From assembly GCA_016584495.1 (NCBI GenBank), contig WAID01000005.1:62001-126000 (forward strand): a stretch of DNA of 64,000 nucleotides, given 5' to 3'. This document shows, piece by piece, positions 47,480-58,265 of this stretch; position 1 is the stretch's first letter; each line of letters opens with the position of its first letter. The position numbers were made by a program, and so were the translations under genes. The notes beneath the pieces are model-generated. The model did no database searches. It saw only the letters and a list, made by a program, of their open reading frames with translations, and was not told the DNA's origin. This stretch comes from Celoporthe dispersa (lineage: Eukaryota > Ascomycota > Sordariomycetes > Diaporthales > Cryphonectriaceae).

Positions 47480-50400
47480 TTATCCATAGTACTCAAGCAG
47501 CCAGGCGCGCAGGTCACCAACGGTCGGATATTCCAAGAACAAGCTCCCGCTCACGGTGACGCTGAGCTGCTCGCGCATCTTCTCCGCGATGACCAGACTC
47601 ATCAGGCTGTCGACGCCCAGGTTGGCGAAGCTCTCGTCGTCCTGCAGGTCAGCAAGCTGGAGACCTGCCTCTGCGGCCACCAGCGCCATGGCCTTGGTGG
47701 TGATGCTGTCAGGAGCGGCAGGGGCAGCAGGAATCTCAACTTTTTGTCGAGAGGGTTCTTCCTTTGGCGGAACAGGTGCTGCTGGTGTGGGCTGTGCGGT
47801 CGTGACAGCAGCTGGCGAAGGAGGAGAAGAAGAAGACGAAGCAGCAGCAGCAGCATTAACAACCGGTGCTGCGCGTTTGGCAGCCGGGACCACTGTCGTG
47901 CTGCTTGCGAGAGCCACACTACCCGTGGCAGTATTCTTGACATCCACAGCCGAGAAGAAACGGCTCAGCAGCACGCGGGGATACCGCCTGAACTTCATCG
48001 CCTGCATGACACCCACAATCTCGTCGCCCTGCAGCACATACACATCACCAAAGTAGATGGCAGGGTCCTCAGCTGTCGGGATCATCTTCACGTACGACCT
48101 GTACCGCCCACCGGGGACCAGCGGGCGCGCCATACGAAGCGAGCCCCAGCCAGGGGTGACGCAGAAGTTGTTCCTGGTGTCGATGGCGTCCGAGACGTTC
48201 ATGACGAGGCCTGCAAGGTGGCACACGCTGTCGGTGAAGAATGGCGGCACCGTCCACACGCCGCCTACATCGCCCGGCTTGAGTGTCACGTCGGCGTACG
48301 CCTCGAGGCCGTGCATGACGACGGACTGCATGCCGCGGTACTTGTCTGCATAGTCGACGAGGTTGTTGGCAAACAGGAGATAGGCCATGTTGTGCGACAG
48401 GCGGCTGGCGATGCCCTCCTCTGCGAGGCGTGTGAGGGCCTCAATGCGGCCCTGGACGAGGTGGTGCGTCGGGATCCAGCTTGACAGCCAGTCTGCCGCG
48501 CTGCCGTAGACTATCTCGGCCATGACGACGGGCTCGCCCTCGACCAGAGAGAGGCCGTCGTTGGCGACGCTGTGCCACTCGAGCTGGGCCCTGCCTGAGG
48601 CCACGTCCGTGGTCGTGATGGTGATCTGGATCAGCTGGGGCACGGTGGTGTTCTTTTGGGCCACGAGACCCTCGCGGACGGTGAGGTTGGAGATGTTCAT
48701 GCTCTGCACGTCTGCCTTGGTGCCGGGCTGGATCTTCTCGAGGAGGTATTTCCCGAGGGTCCAGCATATATCCGCATGAATAGACTGAAGATGGTTCAGG
48801 TTCTTGTTAGTAAGGAAGAAGAGAACGAAAAGAAAAAAGAAGAAAAGGGGGAGAGAGAAAAAGAAAAACAAAGAGAAAAAGAGAGGCCCCCAAAAATAGC
48901 CTTGAACACAAACATCACTTACAGATGTCACCACCCCAGCATTATTCATCTTGTGACCCCCATGCAGCCGCCAGGAAATCAGCCTGCACCATATTCGACT
49001 GCACGACAACCCTCCCCGCCGAGCCAGAGAAGGTCTCGTCCACAACACGGTGGACAAGTGAGGTCCGCAGGCCCGAGACAGGCGCTGCCAGAGCCAGTGC
49101 AGAAGGAGAACCTGTACCCGACGCCGCCGCCGCCTTCTTCTTCTCCTCGTCATAAAAAGTATTGCCTTTGGTCAGCGCCCAGTCGCCATTGTACTGGATC
49201 CAGTGCGTCTTGTCGTTCCACGCGTACGTTGGCAGGTCCAAGAGCCGCAGGCCAGCCTCGAAGGGCCTATGGAACTCGTTCCAGCCGACCTGGACACCGG
49301 CAGCGTGCAGGGTCACGAGGCCCTGGGAGATGGTCTGCCAGTTGTTCTCGCCACGGCGCAGGGAGGGCACTGCGGCGCTGACAGACGGAAGAATAGACTT
49401 GGTGAACCCGAGGCACACCGGATGCGGGCCGATCTCGATCCACGCCGTGCTCTCGTCTATGGTCGAGATTCTCTGGGCTGTCTCGATCGCGCCGATGAAG
49501 TTGACCGTCTCCCTGGTCCCGCGCCGGATGTAGCCTGCATTCACCGTCTTCTCGTCGAATATCACCCTGCCCAGGAGCGGCGAGATGATCGGGAGCCGTG
49601 GAGGCTGGAAGAGGACGCCCGTCCGGGCCACAGCCTCCAGCTCGTCCAGGATAGGGTCTGTCTGGGACGAGTGGAAGGCAAAGGCCACGTCCAGGGGGGA
49701 CGCACTTGAGGCCGGCGCCCTCGAGCTGCCCAGCCAGGGCGTCCATGTCCTCGGCAGCACCGCTGAGCACCGTATCCTTGGGCCCATTGACACACGCCAC
49801 CTCGTACGATCTCCCGGTGGCATCCGCCCGAGACCGTACCTCGGCCGCGGCCGCGCGCACCGCAAGCATCTTGTGGCTGCCCACCCTACACTTCCTCTCG
49901 AGCATGGCGGCGCGCCGGCCCACGAGGAAGATGGTATCCGCAGCGGAGAGGACACCTGCGACATGGAGCGCGGCATACTCGCCCAGGCTGTGGCCGACGA
50001 CGACGTCTGGTCGGAGGCCCAGGGCGTCCCAGTACTTGGCCAGGGCGATCTCGGTGCAGACGAGCGCGAGCTGGGTGACGACGGGCGGGTGGCTGTGGTC
50101 CTGAGGATGGGTGCCGTCGAGGGCTGGGATTATAGAGGGGAAGCCCTGGGACTGGCAGAGGGAGTCGAGGTGGAGGAGCTGTGACTTGAAGGCAGGCGAC
50201 TGGAGCAGCTCCAGGTCCATGGATCTGTGGGACGCCCCCTGGCCCGTGAAGGCGAAGGCCACCGAGGGCGCGCCGGTGGATGGGATGGGCTTGTGGGCAT
50301 CTGCATTCTCGAGGTACGAGCTGAGGTGGCGCCTCAGGTGGCTGACATCCGAGGTGGCCACGGCCAGGCGGTGGTTGTGGTGATATCTCCTGGCGGTTGT

Positions 50401-53400
50401 TGTGTAGGCTAGGTTTGGTAGGGAGACGTTCGGGTTCGCGTCCAGATAGGCAATGAGCCGTTCAAGGTTGCCCTTGAGAGACACCTTGCTCTTGGCCGAG
50501 ACGGCAACAACGTGGCTGGGGCGAGGATCAGCTGCCTCCTCCTGGTCACCAGCCGTGTTGCTGCTGGTGCCGGTGCTGCTGCTGATGGTGGCTCTGCGAG
50601 CTGGTGCCTCCTCGATGACAATACTCGTGTTGCCTCCCGCGGCGCTGAAGTTGTTCACGACGGCAATCCTCTTCTTTCCGGCAACACGCGGCCATGGCGT
50701 CTTCTCATATGGGATGTGCAGGTTTCTCTTGTCGAGGTCCTTGGGAAACCCCGGGTTGATGGCGTTCTTGATACCCACGTGCGGTGGGATCGCCTCCTTC
50801 TCAAACATGAGCAGGACTTTGAGGAGGGCTGTGGTGCCTGCGACGGCCTCGCCGTGGCCCACGTTCGCCTTGACGGCGCCGATGTGAAGAGGCTGCTTAG
50901 GACTCCGGCGCCTGGTGCCTGTGAGGGGCGCGAACACGTCCGTCACAGACTGGATCTCCTGCGCGTCGCCTGCCTGGGTGCCGGTCCCGTGCATCTCGAC
51001 ATAGCTCACGCTCAGCGGGTCGACGGCTGCCTGGCCCAGGATCTGTCTGGTCAGGTCTGCCTGGTGTCCCGCGTGCGGGTGCGTGATGGACACAGCCTCG
51101 GCCGAGTGGTTTGTACCGGCGGCGAGGATCACGCCCAGGATGTTGTCGTTGTCGGCCTCTGCGTCCTCGAGGCGCTTGAGGACTACCGAGGCGATACCAT
51201 CTGCGCGGCAGTATCCGTCGGCCTCGCAGTCCCATGTCTTGCAGGCGTTTGGTGTTTTGGACAGGAAGTGGCCGTTGCTGAGGCCGGCGAAGGCGTCCGA
51301 GTTGGTCAGGACGTTCATGCCTCCGGCCACTGCCATGTCTGTATCACCGTTCCAGAGGGAGTTGCAGGCGATCTGCAGCCGGTGTGGGTTCATATCGTCA
51401 GCGTTGTTCATGATCATTACAGATGATAATAATACCAATAGTACGCAACACGAGAATTAAAAATCTGGACTTGCATGAATTGTCGCCAGCCCGGAGGAAC
51501 AGGCCGTGTCGATGCTGTAGCTGGGGCCAGAGAACTTGAAAAAGTAGTTGATCCTCCCTGGACCAAAAGCGCGACACCCACCCGTGATGAAATAGGTGCC
51601 AACCTCCTGGGCCGTGTTGACCTCGCGGTAGTCGTCACTCGCCTGGGCATAGAACGTGCCGGTGCGGTGCAGATTTGTCGACGCGGTGCGGTTGGCCACA
51701 TAGCCCGACCGCTCCAGGGCCTCGTAGGCCGTCACTAGAGCGAGCCTCTGCATGGGATCTGTCTGGAGCGCCTCACGCGGGGACATGTTGAAGAAGGGCG
51801 CGTCAAACAGGCCCGGCTCGTCGATGAAGCAGCCGTAGGGCGTGAGGCTCGTGTTCATCCGCTTCCCGGTCGGGTCACAGTGCGAGTCCACGTCGAACCG
51901 GTCAGCTGGAATCTTCTTGTGCAGGTCCAGGCCCTGGTTCAGGATCTCCCAGAACCTCTCGGTATCCGCTGCACCGCCAGGCATCCTGCAGGCCATGCCC
52001 ACGACGGCGATCTTGGCCTGCTGCGTCCCGCTCGGCCCCAGGGGAACAGCATCTGGGCTGGCAACCCACTGCATGACATCTCTGGTCCTGATCTTGAACT
52101 GCTGGGACTCGCCGCCGGCCGCCGCGATGAGGTCGCGCGCGGGCAGCGAGGTGCGGAACATGTACAGCCAGAACTCAGACACGGCGCTGCCCTTGGCTTG
52201 GCCCAGGACGCCCTGGATGACGCTGTCCCACCTGATGTCGTGCAGCAGGATCTCCTCAATGATGTTGTGGAACAGGCCGCTGGCTGTCTTGGCGGGATAG
52301 GGCCTGCCTGTGCTGACCGAGTAGACGGGCACGCGTGGCAGAAACCCGGGATCCATGGTGTCGATGGGGCGAACGTGGACGATACGGTCTACATGTTTCT
52401 TGTTGTAGACGTGAGGGGCGTGGCACAGGCCGCCGTAGACGGGGAGAGCAACAGACTTGCGGTCGCGGAAGAAGTCAGACACGAGGAAGACATGCTTTAG
52501 CCGCGCTGGTGGGCCGCTGATCGTGACCGATGTACGGCTGAGGGAGCTGATGAAGAGCTTACTGGGCTCTGGGGTCGACTAGATTTGTCAAGTTAGGTCC
52601 AGTGATTGTTCAATGTGTAATTCCAAATGTTTGCTGCTGCAGTAGCAGTAGTAGGAGAATGAGAAGGAGGAGGAGAAGGAGGAGCAGGAGGTGAAAAGAC
52701 CTACATCCGCTTTGTGTATGGCGTCAAGTTCATGCTGGGCCTCCTCAGCCGTTGTATCTGGCACCACATAGGCCCAGCTGTCCCCCTGGCCACCGTCGAT
52801 GGGACGAGGCTGCAGGTTCTGCGACACCTCATCGACCACAACACCGACCCTGAAGGCCACGCGGATGGCCTCGGCACCAGCAGTTGGCACATCGGCCAAT
52901 GTTGGAGACAGAGACACAGCAGCCGCCGAGAGGAGGCCTGTTCCTATTCCTGCGAGACAGGCATCACCACCGCTGAAGTCGAACGTGTCATCCACATTGT
53001 TCTCATAGTAGCTGATAGAGGAGGTCAGTCAGTGACGATCTAATCGCAATCAGGGAGGAAAAGAAGAAGTGCAAGAAGAAGAGGACAGGAAAACGCTTTC
53101 CCTCGCGTGCCATGTAATTAGTGAATTGGTTTATTAGAGTAGACGCACCCAATGAATGTAGCCAGTTGCACGGCACAGAGCAGCATGCCATCGATGGAAC
53201 CGCCCAGGGGGCCAGTCCGGAGCCCAGTCTGGTCGACGAGGTTGAAGACGGTCTCAAAGGGCTGGAACAGGGCTCGTAGCGTGGCCGGCAGCAGGCGAAC
53301 CTCCTCCTGTACGGCCAAGGTGGCCTCCCGGATGAACCTCTCCAGCAGAGGGTGTCGCCTGTCTTTGCTGTGTTCATAGAGACGGCGAAAGGTGTCCTTG

Positions 53401-53540
53401 AGGTCGTCATGGGGAAACTCGTTGCCAAAGTAAGCCAGCTTCATCTTGCCGGGCTCTGCCAGAGACTCGCTTGTGGAGGTTGTTGCCGAGGTGGACAGCT
53501 CACCCACCGCGTTGCGAGCCCCGTCCCACTCCATATTCAT
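47480..53540 (-). CDS. Non-reducing polyketide synthase, TE-less (SAT-KS-MAT-PT-ACP), atrochrysone type
   Basis: Iterative type I PKS making an aromatic octaketide. Exons on the minus strand: 53540-53149, 53011-52705, 52578-51475, 51372-48923 and 48784-47480, about 1851 aa. Order: SAT (from KLAYFGNEFPHDDL; its motif is GIGTG, Gly replacing the usual Cys), KS (DTACSSG, EMHGTGTQAGD, VKANVGHG), MAT (GHSLGEYAALH), PT (His in WGHKMNNAG, Asp in PPFFTDS), then one ACP (GVDSLMSL) and a stop right after it, with no TE. This is the layout of PKSs that need a separate metallo-beta-lactamase thioesterase, encoded divergently here. The KS intron (51373-51474) is GC-AG. Exon 4 has two +1 frameshifts: the G6 run at 49694-49699 and the C5 run at 48957-48961. 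An alternative start, MKLAYF, lies at 53444. Confidence 0.93.
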
Positions 53541-54655
53541 GATGGACAGGAACAGCGTCAGGATGGGGATGGGGAGGCACAGCGGGATATGGGCGCGCGG
53601 GCAGAGACGGTGACAGCAGGAGGTGAACTACTGCATGAGCACGGAAAACACTGAGACTTTCAACAAAACCTGATTCATGTGGTCGCGCGCAGGCAAGACT
53701 TGCAAGTCAACAACTGCCCAGGCCTTGCATCTCAGGGCCTGCTATCAGGATATCTCTTTTCTCCCGCCTCCTGGAGGCTTATCCAGACACAACCCAGCAC
53801 AGAACCTACGGAAGATTGGCTGCCTCTTGCCTCGCCTTCCTCCGAGGGCTGAGGTCGGATATTGTTATCCTGGAAGGATCACGTTGCGTCAAGACTGCTC
53901 TGGAACTTTCCTAATAGCCCGAAGTTTCCTCTGTGTTTTTATTTTTGTTTTCTTGGCTGCTTCCTTTCCCTCCGGGATCATTACATTAGACGCCGTCTCT
54001 ATCTCGGAGGACGTCGGCGTCAGCCCCGAGAGAGATCATGGGATTATGCCAACAGTGTCCCGACCGCCTGAGCTAGACCGATATTTTAAAGGAGAGACAA
54101 ATACCCAGAGCACTATCCCAGATCCGGACATGTCGTCTTCATGATTCATCCGGCTTGCTCGTGGACGGCCGCCGCAGTATACCACGGAGGAAAGCTTATC
54201 TTGTCTTGCCTGGCTGGAACCTGAGCGTCGGGGCTGGAAATCGATAATACGGGCCTTTAGTAGCTACATCGTCAGCCATAACGTGGCATTACCCCGGCGG
54301 GCGGGAATGGACTCGGGGCCAAGTAAGCTCCCAGCCTGGATCATGATGGGGCACGGGTTGGGAATACCTGCGCGTCGACTGTTTACGTCTTAGGCCCGCA
54401 TGCCAAGTGCATGCAAAGGATCAAGGGTCTGTACTTGGCACATCGCTACACAGACACACACACGCTTTTGCTCGGCGGGGGGTAACTCGAAGCGAAGACC
54501 CAAGCCTGGAGGCCCAGGAGGTCTGGTAGCCTTATCTCCAGGACACCAGGCCCAACAATCTCGAAACCCTCCGCTGTCGACAGCCCGTGATCATTCCTCT
54601 CCTGCCAGGAATCTCTTGTCACTGTTCGTCTCTGAGCCTCCAGCGTCTTGCCAAT
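53541..54655. promoter_or_regulatory. Bidirectional promoter, PKS and thioesterase genes
   Basis: 1.1 kb between divergent PKS and MbL-thioesterase genes, so both core enzymes are probably co-regulated from here. I read it for the AflR core site TCGN5CGA and found no perfect copy; the closest is TCGGAGGACGT near 54003. No other gene seen. Confidence 0.6.
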
Positions 54656-55704
54656 ATGGCTCCAGGCAAGGGAGGCTACCGCCAGATCAACAAGGCTCTG
54701 AACATCTGTGCTTTTGAGGACTACCTGGAGAGCCAGACGACCCTTCTGCCTCAGCTTGAAGATGTAGAGCAGATCAGCCCGCGCGTCGTCCGGATTCTTG
54801 GCCAGAATCCTGGAAAGGTGAGTCTCGTGGCTCTGTCTTGCTCTCAACTGCCGCCGGGAGAAGGCCAGAGGAGCCGCTGGCTATGACGCTCACATGCTAA
54901 CTCGTGGCTGTGTGATTATCTCAGTTCACTCTCCAGGGAACCAATACATACATCATCGGCACAGGCGCAGAGCGGCTCATCTTGGACACAGGCCAGGGGA
55001 TTCCAGACTGGGCAGACCTGGTCTCAGCAGCAGTGTCCAAGGGCAACTTCACGATCTCGTCTGTCCTCCTCACACACTGGCATGGCGACCACACAGGCGG
55101 TGTCCCCGACCTGATCCGCTTGTACCCGCACCTCGCAGGCTCCATCTACAAGCACACGCCCAGCAGGACCCAGCAGCCCATCGTCCACGGCCAGGTCTTC
55201 AAGGTGGAGGGGGCGACCGTGCGGGCAGTGCACGCCCCTGGCCACTCGCACGACCACATGTGCTTCATCCTGGACGAGGAGCAGGCCATGTTCACGGGCG
55301 ACAATGTCTTGGGCCACGGCACGGCAGCCGTGGAGCACCTCAGCATCTGGATGGCGACCCTCCGACAGATGCAGACCCACGGCTGCAGGCAAGGTTACCC
55401 GGCCCACGGGGCGGTGATCGCAGATCTCACCGCCAAAATCAACGGTGAGCTGGCGGGAAAGGTGCGTCGAGAGCGGCAGGTCCTGCAGGCGCTGCAGAAC
55501 CAGGCCAATGAGGGCGGCGTGAGAAACAGCAGGCTCGCGACCGAGGAGATCGTGACGGCTGTGTACGGCCCTCACATTACCGAGGATGTGAGGAAGCTGG
55601 CCCTGGAGCCCTTCATCGACGAGGTCCTGCGCAAGCTAGCTGAGGACGGCATGGTTGGGTTTCAACTGCGCGACGGGGCGAAGAAGTGGTTCTCAATCTG
55701 TTGA
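54656..55704 (+). CDS. Metallo-beta-lactamase-type thioesterase (ACTE-like)
   Basis: Releases the polyketide from the ACP of a TE-less PKS, as shown for atrochrysone carboxyl ACP thioesterases. Exons 54656-54817 and 54925-55704 (intron 107 bp), about 313 aa, a usual length. The metal-binding motif THWHGDHTGG is present, with later conserved histidine and aspartate in APGHSHDHMCF and FTGDNVLGHGT; the C-terminal region after YPAHGAVI is helical and typical of this subfamily. The N-terminus IQ-type block (RQINKALNICAFEDYLESQ) matches fungal PKS-cluster members. It is divergent from the PKS, sharing one promoter region. Role assigned by family plus context. Confidence 0.93.
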
Positions 55705-56407
55705 GTCCTGATAACAAGGTCATTAGATGCTTATTGTGCCTTTCTTGGGGAGACTTGTTCTTCCCTTACTGCTCTATTGTGTGTTTGTGTGTGTGTTTTT
55801 CTTCTATTTCTCTTCTTTTGCTTTTGCTCTCTCTTCTCTTGTTCTTTGTTTCCATCCTTGTCAAGGTAATTGCAAGTCATTACAGCCCGGTGTACTATGT
55901 ATGATACGCCCGTTTGCCAGTGAGAAAAGAAAAGGAGTGGTGGGTTTCCTAGTTTGAGCTGAGTATGAACCATTATAGGCCACCGATTTGAATTATTACG
56001 GAATCTGATTATGTGTTTACAGGCGGGACAGTGCCGTAAAATCAGCGGTAAGGCCGGCTAAAGATGAATCTGAGACATAATAGTTTAATTACCTGCCATT
56101 GGCATACTGGCAAAGATTGACCATGTCGGTGAGCCCGTTAGAAAATGGCATACTCATCAACCTAGAATACCCTCACCGGCTGCGGACGCTCTGCACGTTA
56201 CAGTCCTAGATGCCAAGGTTGTGTCCATTCTTTCCGCTTGCCAGTCTTGCTCAATGGCCATGCTCATGTCCCGTTCCTCTGAGACATCATCGGGAGATAT
56301 GAGACACTGTCATCAAAAGGCCCAAGACAAATACCACACCGTCCTTATCTCCAGCCCATAGATTGCACCGAGCAGTAAAACCTCCGGTCTGAGACACCAC
56401 CCGGGCC
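55705..56407. other. Intergenic between thioesterase and anthrone oxygenase
   Basis: Convergent 3' regions, T-rich after the thioesterase stop. No gene seen. Confidence 0.5.
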
Positions 56408-57087
56408 TTACATGCGGATCTCGTGCAGGAGCGTTGTGAAACCCAGGACTGCTCCGAAAAGAGGAGAGAAAAGATCGGGTAATATGCAGCCACGCCCATT
56501 TGACAATCAGCGCCCGGACGGGCGCCGACCCCTCTGCAGCTACGCCCTTGTCCCGCATCCCAAACAGGGTGTCGTTGGTGGGCGAGATGACAAGCCAGGT
56601 GAAAGGGACCATCGAGATGGTCACCAGGGCAGCCTGCACGTATCGGTGCCACTGGGTGTTGTTCATGGCCCTCTTGCTCGCAGCGGCGTAGCCGTAGAGG
56701 CCACACGTGGCAACGCAGATGGCTGGCATGTAGATATGGCCGTAGTGGTAGAGCCGGGCCCATTGCTCCAGGATATGCTGCGGATCATCGTTTGTGTCGA
56801 GGAGCACCGGGATTGCGAAAGCCGAGAGGGCCATCATGGCGCCTAATGAAGGGTTTGGTTAGCTAGTACATAATTAAGAGTAGCTTATGCTCAGGAGGAA
56901 ACTCGACGCTCCTGGAGAAAAGAGAAAAGAAAGAGGAAGAAGAAAAGAAAAGAAAAAAACAAGGATTTTGACAGGAGCCTCGCTTGGACTTGCCTGAGAG
57001 AAAGGATCCTGAGACCACAGCTGCAGCCGCCACACCGATTCTGCGGTCTGGCTCCATAGAAGGATTGAGATTTGGCTTGTCCCCCAT
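56408..57087 (-). CDS. DUF1772 anthrone oxygenase-like protein
   Basis: Small membrane protein of the DUF1772 family; relatives in emodin/geodin-type clusters oxidise anthrones to anthraquinones. Exons 57087-56994 and 56842-56408, about 175 aa. Exon 1 (MGDKPNLNP to SGSFLS) joins exon 2 (GAMMALSAFAIPVLLDT) through a GCAAGT donor, a GC-AG intron of 151 bp. Hydrophobic helices follow (HYGHIYMPAICVATCGLYGYA, RYVQAALVTISMVPFTWLVI), and NDTLF is the conserved short motif of the family. Near 56457-56472 the frame shifts by +1: dropping one base in the A4/T4 runs turns a run-on frame into SPLFGAVLGFTTLLHEIRM and a stop. It is divergent from the decarboxylase gene. Confidence 0.85.
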
Positions 57088-57450
57088 TGCGTATGACCTT
57101 GTGAGGCGGATCCGGCGTGCAGGCGAGAGGAGAGATGGTGAGTCAATTCGCAGCCCCGAAGAATAAGAGCTTAGGAGACATTATAGTCTTTCATCCAGCA
57201 TTCTTTCGGGTGAATGAGATCAGCAGGCGCTGGCTATTTTATCTTGTTTCTGACGCGTGTCCGTGGGGGAGGATAAATCTCGGGTGAAAGCTGAAAGAGG
57301 TATAATTAAACCAAAGAATCGTCTGCATTGTTGTTTTCTACCAGGTCTCTCCGCCATTTCTGGAATTATTTCTGAATCTCCGACGTCACGCCTATTCGTG
57401 TCGAATTCAGCCCTTCGGATTCTGACGCTCAACCCAGAGTGACTACCGCC
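57088..57450. promoter_or_regulatory. Bidirectional promoter, anthrone oxygenase and decarboxylase
   Basis: 363 bp between divergent genes acting on consecutive intermediates, so shared control is likely. No perfect TCGN5CGA site seen by eye. Confidence 0.6.
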
Positions 57451-58077
57451 ATGACTGCTGAGCTGGAGATACCTGAGCTGGCGGGTTCGCCCAACAACAG
57501 GTACCTTTGCCTGACAATCTGCGGCTACCGCAAGGCAGGCATGAGTGAAGAGGACTACCGCAACCACATGGTCAATGTTTCCGCGCCCATGACCAAAGGC
57601 CTAATGGTCAAGTACGGCATCAAGAGGTGGACACAGGTAGGCTCGGGCCCCCTGGCTCATTGTTTTGGCGCGGTGCAGTGATTTCGATGGTCTCATGCCT
57701 GGCTGCCGATTATTCTTCTAGCTGCATGGCTAACTACAGTCGCGTGCTTAGATCCACAACCAGAGCGGCACTCGTGCTCTGATGTCTCAGCTGTTTGACC
57801 CGCAGATGGCGAATGTTGCAGACTTTGACTGCTTCAGCCAGGTCGTCTTCAAGAGTATCGAGGACTACAAGCGGATGAAGCAGGATCCCTGGTACAAAGA
57901 GCATCTGTTTGGGGATCACGAGAACTTCGCTGACACCAAGAGAAGCATGTAAGTAAGAGCAAGCCATTTTGCGTGTGTGGGGATCGCGAGAGCTGATCCT
58001 AGAGCAGGATGACAATCGGATGGGTCGAGGAATTCGTCAGAGACGGCGAGGAAGTGGATGGCTTCAAGGACTGTTGA
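57451..58077 (+). CDS. EthD-domain decarboxylase-like protein
   Basis: Small dimeric alpha/beta-barrel protein of the EthD family; relatives in anthraquinone clusters decarboxylate atrochrysone carboxylic acid. Exons 57451-57636, 57752-57948 and 58008-58077, about 150 aa. The N-terminal strand RYLCLTICGYRKAGMSEEDYRNHM carries the typical EthD lead motif, followed by YGIKRWTQ, and the second half holds FDCFSQVVFKSIEDYKRMKQDP and GWVEEFVRD. Introns are 115 and 59 bp. In some clusters the decarboxylase and DUF1772 proteins are fused; here they are two separate, divergent genes. Function assigned from family and context. Confidence 0.88.
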
Positions 58078-58265
58078 TGGGCAATAGCTGGGAAACCTCA
58101 GCCTGTATACGCATCTCCAACGTATCATGAATAATTCTGTATTGAACCCGTGTGCTTGGTAGTCGATATTAACATGCAGAACAAGGGACCGGCCGTCTGT
58201 GAAGGCTTTCTCTCCAATTTAGAACCCTAATTACTCTCAAAGGCTTCATCATGACATTTGGCCGT

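Noticed and set aside
48942..49976. Separate gene for the MAT-to-PT part of the PKS
   Set aside because: The change of frame sits in a G6 run and the domains continue without a gap; it is one PKS with indels, not two genes.
53541..54655. AflR-type TCGN5CGA sites in the PKS/thioesterase promoter
   Set aside because: Only imperfect matches (for example TCGGAGGACGT) were found by eye, so no operator is annotated.
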